This document shows positions 44,150-53,324 of a DNA stretch of 64,000 nucleotides, piece after piece. This DNA comes from Pseudoalteromonas apostichopi (GTDB lineage Bacteria > Pseudomonadota > Gammaproteobacteria > Enterobacterales > Alteromonadaceae), in contig NZ_AP028065.1 of assembly GCF_030297135.1 (NCBI RefSeq), forward strand, positions 496,001-560,000, written 5' to 3'. Made by a program: the position numbers and the translations under genes. Below the pieces are notes generated by a model. It worked only from the letters and a program-made list of their open reading frames with translations, was not told the DNA's origin and ran no database searches. How positions within the stretch are numbered: the stretch's first letter is position 1; each line of letters opens with the position of its first letter.

Positions 44150-44754
44150 TACAATTGCTCTCCTTTTAACGCCAAAATGCGCTGAACAGGTTTAAAGCTT
44201 TTACGATGTTCTGCAATTGCACCGTATTGTTCGAGTGCCGCAAAGTGCGCTTTAGTCGGATAGCCTTTGTGGCCTGCAAAGCCATAATCAGGATAACGCT
44301 TATCAAGCTCAATCATTTCATCATCACGGGCAACTTTAGCTAAAATAGAAGCAGCTGAAATCTCTTCGACCAAGCTATCGCCTTTTACTACCGCCTGTGC
44401 TGGAACTGTCAGTTGGCTTGGCACACGGTTGCCATCAATAAAAACAAACTCAGGTTTAACACTTAAGCCTTCAACTGCGCGACTCATTGCTAGCATAGTG
44501 GCGTGCAATATATTTAATTCGTCAATTTCACTTGGGCTACAGCGACCAATGGCATAACACAGCGCTTTTTCTTTTATTTCTGCAGCCAATAATTGACGTT
44601 TTTTGTCTGATAACTTTTTAGAATCGGTTAAACCTGCAATAGGCTTATTTGGGTCGAGTATCACCGCAGCGGTAACAACATCACCGACCAATGGACCACG
44701 GCCAACTTCATCTACACCAGCAATATAATTAACATTCGGTCGTTCAATTTGCAT
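44149..44754 (-). CDS. rnhB: Ribonuclease HII
   Basis: 201 residues. Cleaves RNA in RNA-DNA hybrids, including single ribonucleotides. Catalytic Asp/Glu of GVDEVGRGPLVGDVV (about 13-27), then VFIDGNRVP and the ISAASILAKVARD block (about 130-142). Overlaps lpxB by 11 bp and dnaE by 1 bp. Confident. Confidence 0.97.
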   Translation of the reverse strand: MQIERPNVNYIAGVDEVGRGPLVGDVVTAAVILDPNKPIAGLTDSKKLSDKKRQLLAAEIKEKALCYAIGRCSPSEIDELNILHATMLAMSRAVEGLSVKPEFVFIDGNRVPSQLTVPAQAVVKGDSLVEEISAASILAKVARDDEMIELDKRYPDYGFAGHKGYPTKAHFAALEQYGAIAEHRKSFKPVQRILALKGEQL

Positions 44755-45901
44755 TTAGTAACTCCGCGACTGCTGCTGCAGCTTGTTCATTGGCATTTAA
44801 TCTTATGTCTTTATGGATGGCTAAAAAGCGCGCTTTTAGTTCACTGTTATCCGTATTCAACATAGGTGTTAGCGCAGCTGATAAGTTATCAACATTACAC
44901 TCTGCTTGTAGGTATTCTGGTACTAGTTCTTCATTGGCTAATAAGTTAGGCAACGAGAAATATTTAATGTTAAAAGTGAATAATGTTTTGAATATCCAAT
45001 AACTCATAGGCTTAATTTTGTAGCCCACGACCATCGGCTTTTTATACAACATGCCTTCAAGTGTTGCGGTTCCTGAGGCAAGTAAAATGGCATCCGCTGC
45101 TTGCATTGCAAGGTTTGACTGACCATCCAATAATTGCAGTTTTAGCTCAGGAGCTGTTTTTTCTAAAATTTCACAAAACTGTGCTTTTCGTTTCTCATTA
45201 ACTAATGGCACCACAATTTTAAGATCAGGATTTTGTGCTTGTAGTTTAGATGCCGTTTCGATGTAGGTTTCGCTTAAAAGCCCCACTTCAGAACCACGGC
45301 TACCCGGTAATAACGCTAGCACTTTATCTGTTTGTGCTAAACCAAGTTTGTTACGAGCCTCGGTTTGGTCATGCTCAAGTGCAATATCATCGGCAAGCGT
45401 GTGCCCAACAAAAGTACATGGTACACCGTGTTTATCGTAAAAGGCTTTTTCAAACGGTAATAATGCCAACACTAAATTTGTGGCTGCACTGATTTTATGA
45501 ATACGTTTTTCACGCCACGCCCACACTGATGGACTAACATATTGTACTGTTTTAATGCCTGCTTCTTTTAGCGGTTTTTCAACACGTAAATTAAAGTCAG
45601 GCGCATCAATACCAATAAATACATCCGGTGGATTGTCGATAAAATGTTGCACTAATTGTTTGCGTATTTTAAGTAAGCGAGGTAACCGGCCAAGTACCTC
45701 AACTAAACCCATTACCGATAATTCATCCATATCGAATAATGTTTTACAGCCAGCCGCTTGCATACGCGGGCCCGCAATCCCTTCAAATATGGCATCCGGA
45801 AAACGGCGTTTAAGTGCTTTTATTAGCCCTTCACCTAAAATATCACCAGATAACTCACCTGCCACCAAGGCAATACGTAACGGCTTTGTATGTTCTTTCA
45901 T
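44744..45901 (-). CDS. lpxB: Lipid-A-disaccharide synthase
   Basis: 385-residue GT-B glycosyltransferase that joins UDP-2,3-diacylglucosamine and lipid X. Shows ALVAGELSGDILGEGLIKAL (N-terminus), SPSVWAWREKRI (about 150), LLPGSRGSEV (about 200), and ASGTATLE. The frame reaches a GTG at 45928, but the ATG at 45901 gives the family length (E. coli 382). No clear ribosome binding site there. In E. coli lpxB directly follows lpxA; here about 7.4 kb of cyd genes lies between. Confidence 0.95.
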   Translation of the reverse strand: MKEHTKPLRIALVAGELSGDILGEGLIKALKRRFPDAIFEGIAGPRMQAAGCKTLFDMDELSVMGLVEVLGRLPRLLKIRKQLVQHFIDNPPDVFIGIDAPDFNLRVEKPLKEAGIKTVQYVSPSVWAWREKRIHKISAATNLVLALLPFEKAFYDKHGVPCTFVGHTLADDIALEHDQTEARNKLGLAQTDKVLALLPGSRGSEVGLLSETYIETASKLQAQNPDLKIVVPLVNEKRKAQFCEILEKTAPELKLQLLDGQSNLAMQAADAILLASGTATLEGMLYKKPMVVGYKIKPMSYWIFKTLFTFNIKYFSLPNLLANEELVPEYLQAECNVDNLSAALTPMLNTDNSELKARFLAIHKDIRLNANEQAAAAVAELLNAN

Positions 45902-46322
45902 TCGTTGATAATTCGCAACTTTTGGCACTAATAAAAATGAGTTTACCGTGTTTTAGCAGTCGGATAAATGTCACAGAGTTAATAAATACTAGAAATCGAA
46001 ATTAGCATGCTTACTTGCTCAATGATTGAGCTTCTTAAGCGCGAATCGTGCAAGTTTATTGCCGCTTGCTAAAAAAAATATATGAAAAAGAATAAAATAA
46101 GCCATAGCTAACAGGCTTTTTATAACGATTAAATATTTGAAATTTTAGAGTTTTATCTCTAATCTGTAGAAAAGATGAACATAATTAATTCATCTTTATT
46201 TCATATTTTCCTATTGACTAAAATGAATACAGGTTTACTATTTGCAAAGTTTCAATAATTACTGAAACTTTATAACCGATAATTTGTCGTGTCTACCGCA
46301 CCCGCTAACAAGGAGCTTAACA
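45902..46322. other. Divergent intergenic region between lpxB and cydA
   Basis: About 420 AT-rich bp that must hold the lpxB operon promoter and the cyd operon promoter. A candidate cyd promoter is TTGACT (46214-46219), a 16-bp spacer and TACTAT (46236-46241). No convincing FNR palindrome was seen. No gene. Confidence 0.5.
46214..46241 (+). promoter_or_regulatory. Candidate sigma-70 promoter of cydABXDC
   Basis: TTGACT, 16-bp spacer, TACTAT, about 80 bp before the cydA ATG. Plausible but unverified in an AT-rich region. Confidence 0.35.
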
Positions 46323-47909
46323 ATGATAGATGAAACATTTGTGGATCTATCGCGATTGCAATTTGCAATCACTGCCCTATTTCACTTCCTATTTGTCCCA
46401 CTTACCTTAGGTATGACGTGGATTTTGGTGATCATGGAATCCGTTTACGTGATGACTGGTCGAGAAATTTATCGTGATATGACTAAGTTCTGGGGTAAGT
46501 TATTTGGTATTAACTTTGCGATTGGTGTGGCCACAGGCCTTACCATGGAGTTTGAGTTCGGTACCAACTGGTCTTATTACTCTCACTATGTGGGCGATAT
46601 TTTTGGTGCTCCACTAGCGATTGAAGGCTTAATGGCTTTCTTCTTAGAATCAACTTTTGTGGGTATGTTCTTTTTAGGCTGGGAACGACTGACACGACGC
46701 CAGCATCTTGCTGCAACCTTCTTGATGGCATTAGGTACTAACTTATCTGCGCTATGGATTTTAGTAGCAAATGGTTGGATGCAGAACCCGGTAGGTGCTG
46801 AATTTAATTACCAAACCATGCGTATGGAAATGACCAGCTTTGCTGAATTGGTATTTAACCCAGTCGCACAAGTTAAGTTTATTCATACCGTATCAGCAGG
46901 CTATGTTGCAGCATCTATGTTCGTACTTGGTATTAGTAGCTGGTACATCTTAAAAGGTCGCGACCTTGCTTTTGCAAAACGCTCGTTCTCGGTCGCGTCA
47001 GGTTTTGGTTTAGCGTCTATTCTTTGTGTTATTTTACTTGGTGATGAATCTGGCTACGAAGTTGGCGAGGTGCAAAAAGTAAAACTCGCTACCATTGAAG
47101 CTGAGTGGCACACCGAAGAAGCCCCTGCTGCATTCACACTGGTAGGTATTCCTGACTCTGAAGAGCAAGTAACCCACGCTGCTGTTAAAATTCCATATGC
47201 GCTAGGTATCATTGCAACGCGCTCAATTGATGAGCAAGTAACAGGCATTAAAGACCTCGAAGCACAGCATGAAGAGCGTATTCGTAATGGCATGATTGCA
47301 TACGAATACCTAGAGAAGCTTCGTGGTGGTGAAGACACCCCTGAAAACATTGCTAAATTCGATACTTTAAAAGCTGATCTTGGCTATGGTTTGTTACTTA
47401 AGCGCTACACACCTAACGTGGTAGATGCAACAGAAGAACATATTCAAAAAGCAGTGAAAGACTCAATCCCTCAAGTTGGCCCTATGTTCTGGTCATTTAG
47501 AATCATGGTTGGCTGTGGTGTCATTATGCTTGGCGTATTTGTTCTGGCGTTTTATTACAATGCACACCGTATTATTGAGCAAAAGCGTTGGTTACTCTGG
47601 GCTGCAGTATGGAGTATTCCACTTCCTTGGATTGCCATTGAGTTTGGCTGGATTGTTGCAGAATACGGTCGCCAACCTTGGGCAATTTCAGAAATTCTAC
47701 CGACCTTCTTGGCAACCTCGTCGCTGACGGTGAATGACTTATTGATTAGTATTACTGGTTTCTTAGTATTCTATACAGGTCTAGCTGCAGTTGAAGGCTG
47801 GTTGATGCTGCGCTTTGTTAAACAAGGTCCAAGCTCGCTTCATACCGGTAAATATCACCATGAACTTGCCAAAGCGGATTCACTTGTAAGCGAAGGAGCT
47901 CAGTCATGA
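46323..47909 (+). CDS. cydA: Cytochrome bd ubiquinol oxidase subunit I
   Basis: 528 residues. Binds hemes b558, b595 and d and oxidises quinol, reducing O2 to water at low oxygen. Features: SRLQFAITALFHFLFVPLTLG with heme-ligand His, GRQPWAISEILPT near the C-terminus, and a long Q-loop (about 250-385), so the long-loop subfamily. The start is the ATG at 46323 behind AAGGAG; upstream extension from a TTG is unlikely. First gene of the cyd operon. Confidence 0.96.
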   Translation: MIDETFVDLSRLQFAITALFHFLFVPLTLGMTWILVIMESVYVMTGREIYRDMTKFWGKLFGINFAIGVATGLTMEFEFGTNWSYYSHYVGDIFGAPLAIEGLMAFFLESTFVGMFFLGWERLTRRQHLAATFLMALGTNLSALWILVANGWMQNPVGAEFNYQTMRMEMTSFAELVFNPVAQVKFIHTVSAGYVAASMFVLGISSWYILKGRDLAFAKRSFSVASGFGLASILCVILLGDESGYEVGEVQKVKLATIEAEWHTEEAPAAFTLVGIPDSEEQVTHAAVKIPYALGIIATRSIDEQVTGIKDLEAQHEERIRNGMIAYEYLEKLRGGEDTPENIAKFDTLKADLGYGLLLKRYTPNVVDATEEHIQKAVKDSIPQVGPMFWSFRIMVGCGVIMLGVFVLAFYYNAHRIIEQKRWLLWAAVWSIPLPWIAIEFGWIVAEYGRQPWAISEILPTFLATSSLTVNDLLISITGFLVFYTGLAAVEGWLMLRFVKQGPSSLHTGKYHHELAKADSLVSEGAQS

Positions 47910-49045
47910 TTTTTGATTACGAAACACTAAAACTAATTTGGTGGCTGTTAATTGGTGTATTACTGATTGGCTTTGCAGTGACCGATGGTATGGATATGGG
48001 CGTGGCAATTTTGCTTCGCCTGGTTGGTAAAACTGATGTTGAACGCCGTACAGTAATTAACACCATTGGCGCTCACTGGGATGGAAACCAAGTATGGTTC
48101 ATCACCGCAGGTGGTGCCCTCTTTGCTGCTTGGCCTATGGTGTATGCAGCCGCATTCTCTGGCTTTTACTTTGCAATGATGCTGGTGTTATTTGCGCTAT
48201 TTTTCAGACCGCTTGGTTTTGATTACCGCTCAAAAATAGATTCACCACGCTGGCGTAATAACTGGGATTGGGGCCTGTTTGCAGGTAGCTTTATTCCAGC
48301 ACTCGTATTTGGGGTTGCCTTTGGTAACCTATTACAAGGTGTGCCTTATCATATCGATGATCTACTACGTGTTAGCTACCAAGGTTCATTCTTTGCGTTA
48401 TTGAACCCGTTTGCCATCGTCGTTGGTCTCGTTAGTGTACTTATGCTAGTTGGTCATGCGGGTATGTGGTTGCAACTTCGAACTGATGCAGAAGTAGCAA
48501 AACGTTCAGCACAATATGGCCAATATGCACTTATGGCGTTTATTGTATTATTTGCCTTAGCAGGTGTGTGGGTATCTCAAATTGACGGTTATAAAATCGT
48601 TAGCATGGGCGATACACAAGGCTTTGCAAATCCATTGGCTAAAACAGTAACTCAGGCACCTGGTGCATGGCTTGATAACTATACAAAAATGCCATTAACA
48701 ATGCTGTTCCCTGCTCTTGCTTTTATCATGGCTGCACTGGCAATTGTGTTATCTAAATTACAAAAACCAGCGATGGCACTTATCGCTTCAAGCTTAATGC
48801 TAGCAGGTGTGATATTGACTGCGGGTATGTCAATGTTCCCGTTCGTTATGCCTTCGAGCAATAACCCAAATATTAGTCTAACTATGTGGGATGCAGTTTC
48901 GAGCCATATGACATTAAACGTGATGTTTTTCGCTGCCGTTATTTTTGTACCACTTATTCTTATTTACACGACATGGTGTTATGTGAAAATGTGGCGCAAA
49001 GTAACCATCAATGAAATTGAAAACAACACCCACGGTAGCTATTAA
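47906..49045 (+). CDS. cydB: Cytochrome bd ubiquinol oxidase subunit II
   Basis: 379-residue membrane subunit with about eight transmembrane helices; opens FDYETLKLIWWLLIGVLLIGFAVTDGMDMGV, the CydB signature. Start overlaps the cydA stop by 4 bp (ATGA), so it is coupled. Confident. Confidence 0.96.
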   Translation: MIFDYETLKLIWWLLIGVLLIGFAVTDGMDMGVAILLRLVGKTDVERRTVINTIGAHWDGNQVWFITAGGALFAAWPMVYAAAFSGFYFAMMLVLFALFFRPLGFDYRSKIDSPRWRNNWDWGLFAGSFIPALVFGVAFGNLLQGVPYHIDDLLRVSYQGSFFALLNPFAIVVGLVSVLMLVGHAGMWLQLRTDAEVAKRSAQYGQYALMAFIVLFALAGVWVSQIDGYKIVSMGDTQGFANPLAKTVTQAPGAWLDNYTKMPLTMLFPALAFIMAALAIVLSKLQKPAMALIASSLMLAGVILTAGMSMFPFVMPSSNNPNISLTMWDAVSSHMTLNVMFFAAVIFVPLILIYTTWCYVKMWRKVTINEIENNTHGSY

Positions 49046-49057
49046 GGAGATTTAAAT

Positions 49058-49210
49058 ATGTGGTATTTTGCCTGGATATTAGGTGTTCTATTAGCCTGTA
49101 CTCTTGGGGTGATTAACGTAATGTGGTACGAATTTCACCAACATAAAGATTCTATCGCTGATGATGAGCTAGAGCTGTACGCGAGACTCAAAAACAACGA
49201 TGACAACTAA
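49058..49210 (+). CDS. cydX: Cytochrome bd small subunit CydX
   Basis: 50-residue single-helix protein, MWYFAWILGVLLACTLGVIN followed by a polar tail. The MWYFAWILG start is the CydX signature; this subunit stabilises heme b595/d in bd oxidases. AAGGAG lies 8 bp before the ATG. It starts 13 bp after cydB and its last 11 bp overlap cydD. Confidence 0.93.
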   Translation: MWYFAWILGVLLACTLGVINVMWYEFHQHKDSIADDELELYARLKNNDDN

Positions 49211-50960
49211 ACCCCGACCAAATCGCGCGCAGCAGCAAACGCTGCGCGCTTTTTTAAAGCAGTATAGTCAGTCCGCTTCAGGACTTCTTAAATTAAGCAT
49301 TAGTCTGGGTACACTCAATGCCCTATTAATGATTGCCTCTTGTTATCTTCTTGCAAACGCTGTTCATCAAGTCATGTTTGAGCAAGCAGACTTGCAAGCT
49401 GTAACCCCCTTGTTATGGCCTCTTGCTGGACTTATCTTACTACGCGCTGTGCTTGTTGCTCTTAGTGAGCGAGTAAGTAACCTTGCCGCATTAAAAATAA
49501 AAAACGTGATGCGCAATACATTACTTGAAAAGTTAACCAAACTTGGTCCGGCCTATAGTGAACAAAAAGGACATGGCGCAACGCTTAATACATTACATAA
49601 TGGTGTTGAAGCGCTGCATCAATACTACGCAAACTACATTCCCAGCGTGGCATACAGCGCACTGATCCCTTTGGCTATATTAGTAGTGATTTTTCCAACC
49701 GATTACAAAGCTGGGCTCATTTTTCTTTTAACAGCCCCGCTTATCCCATTTTTTATGATTTTAGTGGGCCATAAAGCTGAGCAGCTCAACCAAGAACGTT
49801 GGCAGCAACTTGCTGTACTCGGCAATTACTTTTTCGACCGTCTACAAGGGCTTACTCAATTAAAACTATTTAATGCAACCAAGCGTGAGCTAAATAGTAT
49901 CAGTCAGATTTCTGATGATTACCGTGGTGCAACCATGGGAGTATTGAAAGTTGCCTTTTTATCTTCTTTCGCACTTGAGTTTTTAGCCACTATTAGTGTT
50001 GCACTTGTTGCAGTGATCATTGGCTTTAGACTGTTTTTTGGTACGCTCGATTTTGCCACCGGATTTGTAGTGCTATTACTGGCTCCTGAGTTTTACTTAC
50101 CACTTCGACAAATGGGCACTCATTACCATGCAAAGCTCGAGGGTATTAGCGCCGCTGCTGATATGGTCGACATAATTAATCAGAGCGACGCCGATGAACA
50201 TTTAGGTTCCTCTAAACTTGAGTTACCGCTAAAAGACATACAACTGAGTGCGCTTAGCTACCACTATCCCGAAACAAATGAAGGGGTGACTGATATAAAC
50301 TTAACCCTTCCTAAAAAAGGCCTAATTGCATTTGTGGGTGAAAGTGGCTCTGGTAAAAGTACCTTATTTGATTGCCTATTGGGTTTTCATCATCAAGCCA
50401 GCAGTGCCATTATCATTAACGGACAGCAACTAAGCACTATTGCTTTACATGATTGGCAAGCCCAACTTGCGTGGATCCCACAACAAGCCACGTTATTTTA
50501 TCGAACTGTTGCAGACAATCTGAGATTAGCTAAACCAGATGCAAGTCAAACAGAACTCGACGAGGCCGCAATGAGAGCAGGTGCGCTAGAGTTTATAAAC
50601 GCCTTACCTGATGGATTTAATACCTTATTAGGTGAGCACGGAGAAGGCCTCTCTGGGGGGCAAAAGCAGCGCATAGCCCTTGCCCGTGCGTTTTTAAAGA
50701 ATGCCCCTGTGCTAATGCTTGATGAGCCTACAGCGCACTTAGACAGCCAAACAGAGCGCCTAATCAATCAGGCAATTCAAGATTATGCAAAAAACCATCT
50801 CGTGTTGGTTATTGCTCACAGGCTTAATACGGTAAAACAGGCGGATAATATTTACGTAATGCAACAAGGTCAAATTGTTGAATCTGGTCATTATCAGCAA
50901 CTCATTGAACAAGCAGGCCTCTTTGCTAAACTCGTGAGCCAAGGTGAAGCCCATGCATAA
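49200..50960 (+). CDS. cydD: ABC exporter subunit CydD
   Basis: 586-residue ABC half-transporter (TM domain then nucleotide-binding domain). Walker A GESGSGKS (about 380-387), signature LSGGQKQRIALARA (about 484-497), Walker B LMLDEPTAHLD. With CydC exports reduced thiols (cysteine, glutathione) to the periplasm and is required for bd oxidase assembly. Overlaps cydX by 11 bp and cydC by 8 bp. Confidence 0.94.
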   Translation: MTTKPRPNRAQQQTLRAFLKQYSQSASGLLKLSISLGTLNALLMIASCYLLANAVHQVMFEQADLQAVTPLLWPLAGLILLRAVLVALSERVSNLAALKIKNVMRNTLLEKLTKLGPAYSEQKGHGATLNTLHNGVEALHQYYANYIPSVAYSALIPLAILVVIFPTDYKAGLIFLLTAPLIPFFMILVGHKAEQLNQERWQQLAVLGNYFFDRLQGLTQLKLFNATKRELNSISQISDDYRGATMGVLKVAFLSSFALEFLATISVALVAVIIGFRLFFGTLDFATGFVVLLLAPEFYLPLRQMGTHYHAKLEGISAAADMVDIINQSDADEHLGSSKLELPLKDIQLSALSYHYPETNEGVTDINLTLPKKGLIAFVGESGSGKSTLFDCLLGFHHQASSAIIINGQQLSTIALHDWQAQLAWIPQQATLFYRTVADNLRLAKPDASQTELDEAAMRAGALEFINALPDGFNTLLGEHGEGLSGGQKQRIALARAFLKNAPVLMLDEPTAHLDSQTERLINQAIQDYAKNHLVLVIAHRLNTVKQADNIYVMQQGQIVESGHYQQLIEQAGLFAKLVSQGEAHA

Positions 50961-52692
50961 CTTTATACGCTTATTAAAGCTATGCAAGCCTCATGCTGGC
51001 ATGCTGTTACTGGGTGCTTTTTTAGCAAGCTTAACGGTACTTGCTAACGTTGGCTTACTCGCTATTTCGGGCTGGTTTTTAGCAGCCATGGCAGCCGCTG
51101 GTATTGCCGGAGTGCAGATGAATTACTTTACTCCAGCTGGGGTGATCCGCTTTTTAGCGATAGTACGCACAGCTTCACGTTACGGTGAGCGGATGATAAC
51201 TCATAATGCCACCTTTTTATTACTGAGCGAATTTCGCGTAAAAATGTTCAGGACCCTCAGCCAGCTAAACAACGTTGACTTAGCAATGAGTCGTAGTAGC
51301 GATTTGTTTAACCGCCTGCAAAACGATGTTGATGCGCTAGATAAGTTTTACCTAAATGTGCTGCTTCCCATTATCGTCGCGATTATCAGCATCCCTATCG
51401 TAATGGCATTTATGGCTATGTATAGCGCTGAGGTTGCATTAGTCTGCTTTATTTCACTGATGATTATTGGCGTACTGCTACCAGCAATATTAAGCCGTAA
51501 ACTTCACAAACAAGCAGATAAAGAAACACAAATTTCAGCAGAGTTAAGGTCTGAACTTGCCGATACTCTAAAAGGTGCAAGAGAGCTTGCTGTTTATCAA
51601 GCACAAGAAGCGCAATTAACCCATTGTGACTCACTGAGTAAGCAATACAACAGCCAGCTCTATAACCGTCACAAAGCCGTTGCAAACAGCAATGGCTTAA
51701 GCACTTTGGTGATACAACTTACCATGCTAGCCAGTGTATTTATGATAATTCCGCTGGTTGCAATGGGAACCATGAAAAACGTTGAACTGGCGATGCTCGC
51801 GTTATTTGTATTAGCAAGTTTTGAAACAGTGCTCACCTTGCCCACTGCATTTATCGAGTTGCCACTCACCCTGAGTGCTGCAAAGCGACTGTTTGCACTT
51901 GAAGATAAGCACAGCAGCCATCTAAGTAAACAGCAAAACAGCTTAGCTCACCAATCTGCAATTGGTCTTGAACTGGCTGCGGTGAATTACCAATACGCAG
52001 GAGCGAAAAACAAAGCTCTTAATAATATCAATTTTGTGATTACACCGGGGAGTAAGCTTGCGCTAGTGGGTGCCAGTGGCAGTGGCAAAACTACCCTTGT
52101 TAACTTACTCACAGGCCTTTGGCCAAAGCAATCAGGCTCATTAAAATTCATTACAGATCAAGGTACCTTTGAACTAGAAAGCATGACGGCTGCAACACGC
52201 TTTAAGCAGCTGACAATTGTTGCTCAGCAACATCATATTTTTGATGGTACGCTTCGTGAGAATCTTCGCTATGCAGCGCCAGAGGCGACTGATGAAATGC
52301 TTATTGAAGCCTGTGAACAAGCTGAACTTGGCTCTTGGCTAAACAACTTAAAGACCGGCCTTAATACCCGTTTAGGCACCGCGGGAAGAAAACTTTCACA
52401 TGGTCAGTCACGTCGAATCGCCATTGCCCAAGCCCTATTAAGGGAAGGTAATTTAATTGTTCTTGATGAACCAACAGAGAGCCTAGATAACCATACCAAG
52501 CAGAAATTGCTCACTACGCTTGAAAAAATATGGGCCGATAAAACTATGCTGACCATTACTCACGATCCAGAAATGCTAAGTCGTGTTGACAAGGTTATTT
52601 GGTTAGAACAAGGACAAGTAAGAGCGCTTGCAAGTCATGCTGAATTAGTGGCGAATGAAGCTGATTACGTGGAGCTTATCACCCGTTTTTAA
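50953..52692 (+). CDS. cydC: ABC exporter subunit CydC
   Basis: 579-residue partner of CydD: transmembrane domain, Walker A GASGSGKTT, signature SHGQSRRIAIAQALL, Walker B LIVLDEPTESLD. The ATG at 50953 has AAGGTG upstream and is preferred over the GTG at 50944. Last gene of the cydABXDC operon; its end overlaps the stop of the minus-strand rlpA-like gene by 4 bp. Confidence 0.93.
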   Translation: MHNFIRLLKLCKPHAGMLLLGAFLASLTVLANVGLLAISGWFLAAMAAAGIAGVQMNYFTPAGVIRFLAIVRTASRYGERMITHNATFLLLSEFRVKMFRTLSQLNNVDLAMSRSSDLFNRLQNDVDALDKFYLNVLLPIIVAIISIPIVMAFMAMYSAEVALVCFISLMIIGVLLPAILSRKLHKQADKETQISAELRSELADTLKGARELAVYQAQEAQLTHCDSLSKQYNSQLYNRHKAVANSNGLSTLVIQLTMLASVFMIIPLVAMGTMKNVELAMLALFVLASFETVLTLPTAFIELPLTLSAAKRLFALEDKHSSHLSKQQNSLAHQSAIGLELAAVNYQYAGAKNKALNNINFVITPGSKLALVGASGSGKTTLVNLLTGLWPKQSGSLKFITDQGTFELESMTAATRFKQLTIVAQQHHIFDGTLRENLRYAAPEATDEMLIEACEQAELGSWLNNLKTGLNTRLGTAGRKLSHGQSRRIAIAQALLREGNLIVLDEPTESLDNHTKQKLLTTLEKIWADKTMLTITHDPEMLSRVDKVIWLEQGQVRALASHAELVANEADYVELITRF

Positions 52693-53057
52693 TCGAGTCG
52701 CTCAACTGTGACGTCAATCACACCTTGCTTTACAGAGGCAATTTGTGAGAACGCCTTTTTTGATAAATCGATAATACGACCGCGGATAAATGGGCCGCGG
52801 TCATTAATGGTAACAATCACACTTTTATTGTTACTAATATTGGTGACCTTTACTCTGCTGCCAAAGCCAAGCGTCTGATGAGCCGCGCTCAATGCCTGTT
52901 GATTAAACACCTCTCCACTTGCTGTAGTTCGGCCATGGTATTTATCAGCGTAATAACTGGCTTTGCCTTTTTCAATCACTCCTTTAGATACCGAAGGCGC
53001 ACTACTACAACCAGTTATAATTAAGCTTAATAATGCAAAGAGGATGAGTTTGTTCAT
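52689..53057 (-). CDS. RlpA-like double-psi beta-barrel lipoprotein
   Basis: 122-residue short lipoprotein (lipobox ITGC, about 14-17) with one double-psi barrel: GKASYYADKYHGRTTASGEVF, then VTINDRGPFIRGRIIDLS. Full RlpA proteins add a SPOR domain; this one lacks it. RlpA homologues cleave naked peptidoglycan glycans. Convergent with cydC, within the block separating lpxA and lpxB. Confidence 0.88.
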   Translation of the reverse strand: MNKLILFALLSLIITGCSSAPSVSKGVIEKGKASYYADKYHGRTTASGEVFNQQALSAAHQTLGFGSRVKVTNISNNKSVIVTINDRGPFIRGRIIDLSKKAFSQIASVKQGVIDVTVERLD

Positions 53058-53099
53058 ATTATATAATCCTTTTTCTTACCATAAAGGTAGCAAGCGCTT

Positions 53100-53261
53100 A
53101 TACCAATTCGCTTAATTAAATGGTCTATTTTGAGGCAATAAAACCTCGTTGATAACAAGGCAAAAATTTCGTTATTTAGTTGTTCTAAATCAGAAATTTT
53201 TAACGCAGGTAGCGACAGGTTTGATCCCTCAAAATGATTAAGTATTTTTGCGGATTGGTAT
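53100..53261. mobile_element. 162-bp MITE-like element with terminal inverted repeats
   Basis: Ends are ATACCAATTCGC (left) and GCGGATTGGTAT (right), inverted repeats with one mismatch, and similarity continues inward on both arms (CTTAAT, ATTTTGAGG, AAACCT). It has no coding capacity and is flanked by rlpA-like and lpxA sequence. This looks like a non-autonomous miniature element or palindromic repeat family. Only one copy was noticed in the window. Confidence 0.7.
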
Positions 53262-53286
53262 TAGCAAAACCTGAACTATAAAACAA

Positions 53287-53310
53287 AAAAGCCACCTTAC
53301 GGTGGCTTTT
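53287..53310 (-). terminator. Terminator after lpxA
   Basis: AAAAGCCACC / GGTGGCTTTT stem with a 4-nt loop, 14 bp after the lpxA stop. It ends the envelope operon before lpxB, unlike the E. coli arrangement. Confidence 0.85.
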
Positions 53311-53324
53311 AGTCTATCGCTTAT

